Positions 59,253 through 64,000 of a stretch of 64,000 nucleotides of DNA are shown here, piece after piece (position 1 is the stretch's first letter; the number at the start of each line of letters is the position of its first letter). The notes under the pieces are model-generated. The model saw only the letters and a list, made by a program, of their open reading frames with translations. It had not been told where the DNA came from and did no database searches. The stretch comes from Clostridia bacterium (GTDB taxonomy: Bacteria; Bacillota; Clostridia; Oscillospirales; CAG-272), in the NCBI GenBank assembly GCA_017387685.1, contig JAFOEU010000008.1, positions 1-64,000 of the forward strand, given 5' to 3'. The position numbers and the translations under genes are program-made.

Positions 59253-60499
59253 AATACGGACTGATCGGCGAAAAGCTTTCCCACAGCTTTTCCAAAGAAA
59301 TACACGAAGCTCTCGCGGACTATACCTACGAGATCCGCGAGCTTACGCCCGACGAGGTCGCGCCCTTCCTTGCGGCGCGCGAGTTTGAGGGCATCAACGT
59401 GACGATCCCCTACAAGGAAAAGGTCATCCCCCATCTCGACGAGATATCCGATGCCGCAAAAATGATCGGCGCGGTAAACACAGTCAAAAACGTCGGCGGC
59501 AGACTCATCGGCGACAACACGGATTTTTACGGTATGCGCGAAATGATCCTCCGCGCGGGCATTGAGATCAAGGGTAAAAAGGCTCTCATCCTCGGCACGG
59601 GAGGCACGTCGAAGACGGCAAAAGCCGTTCTCACCGATCTCGGCGCAAGCGAAATAATCGTAGTTTCCCGCAAAGAAAGCGACAAAACCGTGACCTACGA
59701 AACCGCCCTCGCGCATCATTCGGATGCCGAAATAATCGTCAACACCACCCCCCTCGGTATGTATCCGAACACGGATGCGTGCCCGATCGACCTTTATTCC
59801 TTCCCGAATCTCACGGGTGTGATAGATGCGATCTACAATCCCCTGCGCACAAATCTCATCATTGAGGCACAAAAGCTCGGCATCCCCGCTGTCGGCGGAC
59901 TTATGATGCTCATCCTTCAGGCAGCAAGAGCGTCAGAGATATTCCTCGGCAAGAAGATCGACGAAAAGAACGTCGAGAAAGTTGTAAAAAGCATCTTTGA
60001 ATCAAAGGAAAACATCGTTCTCATCGGTATGCCCGGTTGCGGAAAATCTACAATAGGCAAAATTCTCGCCGAGATCACGGGCAAAGTGCTCGTTGACACC
60101 GATGCCGTTATCAAAAAAATGACGGGCAAGCATCCCGCCGAGATCATCCGCGAATCGGGGGAGGATGCATTCAGAGATATCGAAACGCAAGCCGTGCGCG
60201 AGATATCGAAAAGGAGCGGCATCGTGATCGCCACGGGCGGCGGTATCGTCAAGCGGAGCGAAAACATCCCACTCCTTCGCCAAAACGGCAGAATAGTCTA
60301 CCTCAATTGCCCGACAGACGAGCTTCCCGTCACCCCCGACAGACCTCTTTCCTCGAGCCGCGCGGCGATCGAAAAGCTCTTCCTCACTCGCAATCTTCTC
60401 TACACCCTCGCGGCAGACGCGACGGTAAACGTATCACATAAAAACGCCCCCGATATCGTGGCGGCGGAAATATTAACTGTCTTTTCGGAGATAATATAA
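59249..60499 (+). CDS. aroEK: fused shikimate dehydrogenase-shikimate kinase
   Basis: A 416-aa two-domain fusion. Residues 1-245 are AroE: SHSFS (11-15) binds shikimate, NVTIPYKE holds the catalytic Lys56, NTD (90-92) the Asp, and GTGGTSKT (116-123) the NADP phosphate site. Residues 255-416 are AroK: Walker A GMPGCGKST (260-268), DTD (283-285), FRDIE (308-312), GGG (330-332) and the lid RPL (366-368 region). Catalyses dehydroshikimate to shikimate to shikimate 3-phosphate. The frame is continuous with no internal ribosome binding site noticed between the domains. It overlaps aroC by 4 nt and aroQ by one. Confidence 0.95.
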   Translation: MKYGLIGEKLSHSFSKEIHEALADYTYEIRELTPDEVAPFLAAREFEGINVTIPYKEKVIPHLDEISDAAKMIGAVNTVKNVGGRLIGDNTDFYGMREMILRAGIEIKGKKALILGTGGTSKTAKAVLTDLGASEIIVVSRKESDKTVTYETALAHHSDAEIIVNTTPLGMYPNTDACPIDLYSFPNLTGVIDAIYNPLRTNLIIEAQKLGIPAVGGLMMLILQAARASEIFLGKKIDEKNVEKVVKSIFESKENIVLIGMPGCGKSTIGKILAEITGKVLVDTDAVIKKMTGKHPAEIIRESGEDAFRDIETQAVREISKRSGIVIATGGGIVKRSENIPLLRQNGRIVYLNCPTDELPVTPDRPLSSSRAAIEKLFLTRNLLYTLAADATVNVSHKNAPDIVAAEILTVFSEII

Positions 60500-60951
60500 T
60501 GAAAATCCTTGTTCTTAACGGTCCGAATATCAATATGCTCGGCATCCGCGAGCCTAAAATTTACGGCAAAGAAACCTATGCAAGCCTGCTTTCCAAGATC
60601 CAAAACCACGCAAACGAGCGCGGAATCAAGCTGAAAATGCTCCAAAGCAATCACGAAGGCGTGCTCATCGACGAAATTCAGGCGGCTTACAAAAAATTCG
60701 ACGGAATCGTCATCAATCCCGCCGCATACACCCACACCTCGATCGCTCTGCTCGATGCGCTCAAGGCTGTCGGACTTCCGACCGTCGAGGTCCATATCTC
60801 GGACGTCTCCAAGCGCGAGGCTTACAGACAGATCAGCTACGTCCGCGAGGCTTGTATCGCAACCATCTCGGGCCACGGCACCGACGGCTATCTTGAAGCC
60901 ATCGACCTCCTGATCGATCATATAAAATCAATGAAAAATGAAACGCTATAA
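60499..60951 (+). CDS. aroQ: 3-dehydroquinate dehydratase, type II
   Basis: A 150-aa dodecameric type II enzyme, third step of the pathway. Opens LVLNGPNINMLGIREP; catalytic Tyr22 is in KIYGKET, with Asn73 (INPAAYTHTS) and His99 (VEVHISD). It starts on the last base of the aroEK stop and overlaps aroA by 14 nt. Confidence 0.96.
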   Translation: MKILVLNGPNINMLGIREPKIYGKETYASLLSKIQNHANERGIKLKMLQSNHEGVLIDEIQAAYKKFDGIVINPAAYTHTSIALLDALKAVGLPTVEVHISDVSKREAYRQISYVREACIATISGHGTDGYLEAIDLLIDHIKSMKNETL

Positions 60952-62173
60952 CGTAAAAATCGCGCCGTCTCGCCCATCGGGCTGTGTTACCGCACCGCCC
61001 TCGAAAAGCATCTCGCACCGCGCGCTGATCTGCACCGCGCTTGCACAGGGCGTGAGCGTGATATCAAATCTCGCGTTCTCCGAGGATATCCTCGCAACCG
61101 TTGACGCACTTACAGCAATCGGTGCAAGGTTTGAAAAACTCGGCGAGGATACGCTAAAAGTTCACGGCGTCGGCGGCAAACCGATTTCGATTGATACCCT
61201 CAATTGCCGCGAATCGGGAAGCACACTTCGATTTATGATCCCGATCTGTCTGCTTTCCCCCGATGAGTTTAAGCTTTCGGGAACAGAAAAGCTCCTCTCG
61301 CGCCCCCTTGGCGTATATTCGGACATTTTCAAGGTTCGATATTGCCGCCCCGACGGCAATACTATCACCCTTAAAGCGGGGAAACCGATAAATTCAGGCG
61401 AATACCGCATCGACGGCGGCATCAGCAGTCAGTTTATCACGGGATTGCTGTTCGCGCTCCCGCTTACGGACGGCGACAGCAAGATCATAGTCGAAGGCAA
61501 TTTTGAAAGTGCCTCATACGTTGATCTGACCGTCGACACACTCGCAAAATTCGGAATAACAGTCACTCGCGAAAACAATATATTTTATATAAAAGGAAAT
61601 CAAAAATACACGCCCGCCGATATGAAGATTGAGGGCGACGCCTCGAACGCCGCGTTCTTTGAAGCCTTGAACCTCTTCGGAGGTGTTGCATCGGTTGCGG
61701 AACTCAACCCACAAAGCAAGCAGGGAGATATGGCATTTAAGCGGCATTTTGAGGCACTTAAATGCGGTTCGGGCAATCCGATCGACCTCTCCGACTGCCC
61801 CGATCTCGCGCCGATCCTCTTTGCCTGCGCGGCTGTGTACGGAGGTATTTTCACTCACACCGACCGTCTGCGCCTCAAGGAAAGCGACCGCATTACGGCG
61901 ATGAAGGAGGAGCTTGAAAAGCTCGGCGCACGCATCGAAGTCATCGACGGTGTTGACGGCGGAACCGTTATAATACACTCCACCGAGCTTCACGCGCCTA
62001 CCCTTCCCCTCTCGTCTCACAACGACCACCGCATCGCAATGAGCCTTTCGATCCTCTGCACGCGATTCGGCGGAGAGATAGAAGGCGCGGAGGCAGTTGC
62101 CAAAAGTATGCCCGATTTCTTTGAAAAGCTTGAATCGCTCGGCGTACAAATCACGAAAGAATACTCAAAATGA
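60938..62173 (+). CDS. aroA: 3-phosphoshikimate 1-carboxyvinyltransferase (EPSP synthase)
   Basis: A 411-aa enzyme joining shikimate 3-phosphate and PEP. Has the N-terminal PPSKSISHRALI with substrate Lys23, Ser24 and Arg28, NCRESGSTLRFM, SSQFITGLL and the C-terminal RLKESDRI and DHRIAMSL motifs. In the PEP-site loop (LNCRESGSTLRF) a Glu-Ser-Gly stands where class I enzymes read GNAGTAMRP, so it resembles the glyphosate-insensitive class II-like group; this is inferred by eye only. It overlaps aroQ by 14 nt and tyrA by 4. Confidence 0.95.
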   Translation: MKRYNVKIAPSRPSGCVTAPPSKSISHRALICTALAQGVSVISNLAFSEDILATVDALTAIGARFEKLGEDTLKVHGVGGKPISIDTLNCRESGSTLRFMIPICLLSPDEFKLSGTEKLLSRPLGVYSDIFKVRYCRPDGNTITLKAGKPINSGEYRIDGGISSQFITGLLFALPLTDGDSKIIVEGNFESASYVDLTVDTLAKFGITVTRENNIFYIKGNQKYTPADMKIEGDASNAAFFEALNLFGGVASVAELNPQSKQGDMAFKRHFEALKCGSGNPIDLSDCPDLAPILFACAAVYGGIFTHTDRLRLKESDRITAMKEELEKLGARIEVIDGVDGGTVIIHSTELHAPTLPLSSHNDHRIAMSLSILCTRFGGEIEGAEAVAKSMPDFFEKLESLGVQITKEYSK

Positions 62174-63033
62174 AACTAACAAAGGATAAAAAAATACTGA
62201 TCGTAGGTCTCGGACTTCTCGGCGGCTCTTACGCTATGGCGCTGACAAAGAAGGGCTACACGGTCAAGGCACTCACCCGTTCGCAATCGAGCATCGACTA
62301 CGCGCTTGACGCAGGCATCATAGCCGCGGGCAAGACGGGCGTTGACGCCGATATGATCGCTGAGGCGGACCTCATCATCTTTTCGGTCTACCCGCGCGTG
62401 CTGATCGAATGGATGGAGGCAAACCGCAATCTTATCAAACCCGGCACGGTGATCACCGACGTCACGGGCGTCAAGGGATACACCGTTTACCGCATCCAAT
62501 CCCTCATCCCCGAGGGTGCGGAATTTATCTCGGCGCATCCAATGGCGGGACGCGAATGCCTCGGCGTTCAGAACGCGACCGATGAAATATTCAAAAAAGC
62601 AAACTACCTCGTTGTCCCCACCGAAAAAAACACCGAGGAAGCGATCCTGCTCTGCGAGGAGCTCGGACGCGAGCTCGGATTTGCCCGTATATCGCGCATC
62701 TCCCCCGAACGTCACGACGAAATGATCGCATTCCTCTCACAGCTCACCCACGCGATCGCCGTCACTCTGATGTGCTGTAACGATTCGCCCGATCTTGTTG
62801 ATTATACAGGCGACTCCTTCCGCGATCTGACACGAATCGCCAAGATCGACGACGCGATGTGGAACGAGCTCTTTATGTGCAACCGCGACGAGCTCGCGCG
62901 CCAAATGGACGTCTTCTCCGAAACCTTCGAGAAGATGCGCCGTGCCCTTAAAGAGGGCGACACAACAACAATGCGCCAAATGATGCGCACATCCACCGAA
63001 AGGCGAAAGCTTTTCGACAAACCTCAAAACTAA
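62170..63033 (+). CDS. tyrA: prephenate dehydrogenase
   Basis: A 287-aa NAD(P)-dependent TyrA. GLGLLGGS (13-20) binds the dinucleotide, and the catalytic His is in ISAHPMAG. The helical dimerisation domain contains LTHAIAVTLM. There is no fused mutase or ACT domain, so feedback control by Tyr is not evident. It makes hydroxyphenylpyruvate from prephenate (or acts on arogenate). Overlaps aroA by 4 nt (ATGA). Confidence 0.94.
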   Translation: MKLTKDKKILIVGLGLLGGSYAMALTKKGYTVKALTRSQSSIDYALDAGIIAAGKTGVDADMIAEADLIIFSVYPRVLIEWMEANRNLIKPGTVITDVTGVKGYTVYRIQSLIPEGAEFISAHPMAGRECLGVQNATDEIFKKANYLVVPTEKNTEEAILLCEELGRELGFARISRISPERHDEMIAFLSQLTHAIAVTLMCCNDSPDLVDYTGDSFRDLTRIAKIDDAMWNELFMCNRDELARQMDVFSETFEKMRRALKEGDTTTMRQMMRTSTERRKLFDKPQN

Positions 63034-63053
63034 CTCAAAAGGAGATAAAGAAA

Positions 63054-64000
63054 ATGAGTCAGATGTTAAATATGACATTCAAGCACAAGCTGCCCATCCC
63101 TATGGACATCAAGGCTCAGTTCCCCATTACCGAGGAAATGCAAGCCGTCAAGGAGGCTCGCGATATAGAGATCGCGAAGGTCTTCAAGGGCGAATCCGAT
63201 AAATTCATCCTCGTCATCGGTCCCTGCTCCGCCGACCGCCCCGAGCCTGTTCTTCAGTACGTTGAAAAGCTCGCCGACATTCAGAAAAAGGTCGAAGATA
63301 AAATAATAATCATCCCCCGAATATACACGAACAAGCCGAGAACCACGGGCGACGGCTACAAGGGTATGCTCCATCAGCCGAATCCCACAGAGGAAGTTGA
63401 TATGCTGAAGGGCATCATCGCCATCCGTGACCTTCACAGCCGCGCTCTCCGCGACTACGGTATGGCTTGCGCCGACGAAATGCTCTACCCCGACAACTAC
63501 CGCTACCTCAACGACCTGCTTGCATACACAGCGGTCGGTGCGCGTTCCGTTGAAAACCAAAAGCACCGCCTCACCGCGAGCGGAATCGACGTTCCCGTCG
63601 GTATGAAGAACCCCACCTCGGGCGACATTTCGATAATGATGAACTCAATCACCGCCGCACAGCACTCCCACACCTTCATCTACCGCGGTTGGGAGGTTGA
63701 AAGCCACGGCAATCCCCTCGCTCACGCCATCCTCCGCGGCTACGTTGACCCCTCGGGCAAGTCCTACCCCAACTACCACTACGAGGATCTGCGCGACCTT
63801 TACGAGACCTACGCAAAGACAAACCTCGCAAATCCCGCGGTCATCGTTGACACCAACCACGCAAACTCGGGCAAAAAGTGGGCAGAGCAGCCCCGCATTG
63901 CCAAGGACATCATTCACTCTTGCCGCAAGAGCGCGGACATCAAGCGACTCGTCAAGGGACTTATGATCGAAAGCTACCTCATAGACGGCGCACAGAAGGT
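63054..64000 (+). CDS. aroF: DAHP synthase (AroF/G type), 3' end outside window
   Basis: 3-deoxy-7-phosphoheptulonate synthase, first step of the pathway: PEP plus erythrose 4-phosphate. 315 codons are visible with no stop. AAGGAG precedes the ATG by 8 nt. Class I motifs: VIGPCSADRPE with metal Cys58, PRIYTNKPRTTGDGYKG, KNPTSGD and VDTNHANSGKK. The N-terminal extension is short, so allosteric class cannot be read. It is co-transcribed, 20 bp after tyrA, and completes the set of common-pathway enzymes in this operon. Confidence 0.95.
   Translation, partial: MSQMLNMTFKHKLPIPMDIKAQFPITEEMQAVKEARDIEIAKVFKGESDKFILVIGPCSADRPEPVLQYVEKLADIQKKVEDKIIIIPRIYTNKPRTTGDGYKGMLHQPNPTEEVDMLKGIIAIRDLHSRALRDYGMACADEMLYPDNYRYLNDLLAYTAVGARSVENQKHRLTASGIDVPVGMKNPTSGDISIMMNSITAAQHSHTFIYRGWEVESHGNPLAHAILRGYVDPSGKSYPNYHYEDLRDLYETYAKTNLANPAVIVDTNHANSGKKWAEQPRIAKDIIHSCRKSADIKRLVKGLMIESYLIDGAQK

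Overview
The window looks like chromosomal DNA from an uncultured, gut-type Clostridia bacterium (Oscillospiraceae/Christensenellales-like; this is inference). The grounds are strong AGGAGG-type ribosome binding sites, many lipoproteins with Thr/Glu-rich linkers after the lipobox, sigma-A promoters with almost invariant 17-bp spacers, a pyrophosphate-type phosphofructokinase beside an ATP-type one, a DUF1292 protein, and genes near half GC separated by AT-rich promoters. No rRNA, tRNA, phage, IS transposase or CRISPR was seen.

Layout. 1-4.3 kb: a cut LamG-like lipoprotein, a Dabb-thyA-folA operon and a Cys-type sulfatase. 4.3-4.8 kb: a repeat-rich gap with two G-quadruplex-prone hairpins. 4.8-9.0 kb: aminotransferase-trpS-rimO-pgsA. 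9.2-11.7 kb: XRE regulator, small paralogous protein and ABC exporter. 11.8-18.6 kb (minus): enolase, a DUF234-type ATPase, then GDSL esterase-pfp-DUF4886-SDR. 18.8-20.5 kb: a secreted glycosidase-like protein, then a hairpin array and a ~190-nt structured RNA gene (6S candidate). 21-24.4 kb (minus): lepA-hemW and DUF1292. 24.7-28.4 kb (minus): a VTC / DUF4956 / Cthe_2159-type surface locus in which DUF4956 carries an in-frame amber codon. 28.5-33.5 kb (minus): DUF5696-like protein, pfkA, mscS-cinA. 33.7-39.9 kb (plus): radical SAM protein, phosphodiesterase-isomerase, orphan solute-binding lipoprotein, tyrS. 40.4-49.9 kb (minus): SGNH hydrolase, then a gene train of RDD protein, UgpC-type ATPase, two permeases, solute-binding lipoprotein, SNase-type nuclease lipoprotein and OB-fold lipoprotein. 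50.1-55.7 kb: FAD oxidoreductase plus membrane protein, a lipoprotein with sialyltransferase-like motifs, and an unknown lipoprotein. 55.8-64 kb: a complete common-aromatic/Phe/Tyr operon (pheA, aroB, aroC, fused aroE-aroK, aroQ, aroA, tyrA, DAHP synthase) behind a leader peptide with an F-Y-Y-Y-F codon run and an attenuator.

The most notable observations are: (i) a nuclease plus ABC-importer operon that looks like an extracellular nucleic-acid scavenging system; (ii) a modular structured element at gene 3' ends, present three times with compensatory stem changes and conserved loops; (iii) a second intergenic element made of 7-bp tandem repeats plus a hairpin, present four times; (iv) an array of about nine hairpins with variable stems and constant linkers that flips orientation midway; (v) the aromatic attenuator; (vi) the in-frame amber codon in DUF4956.
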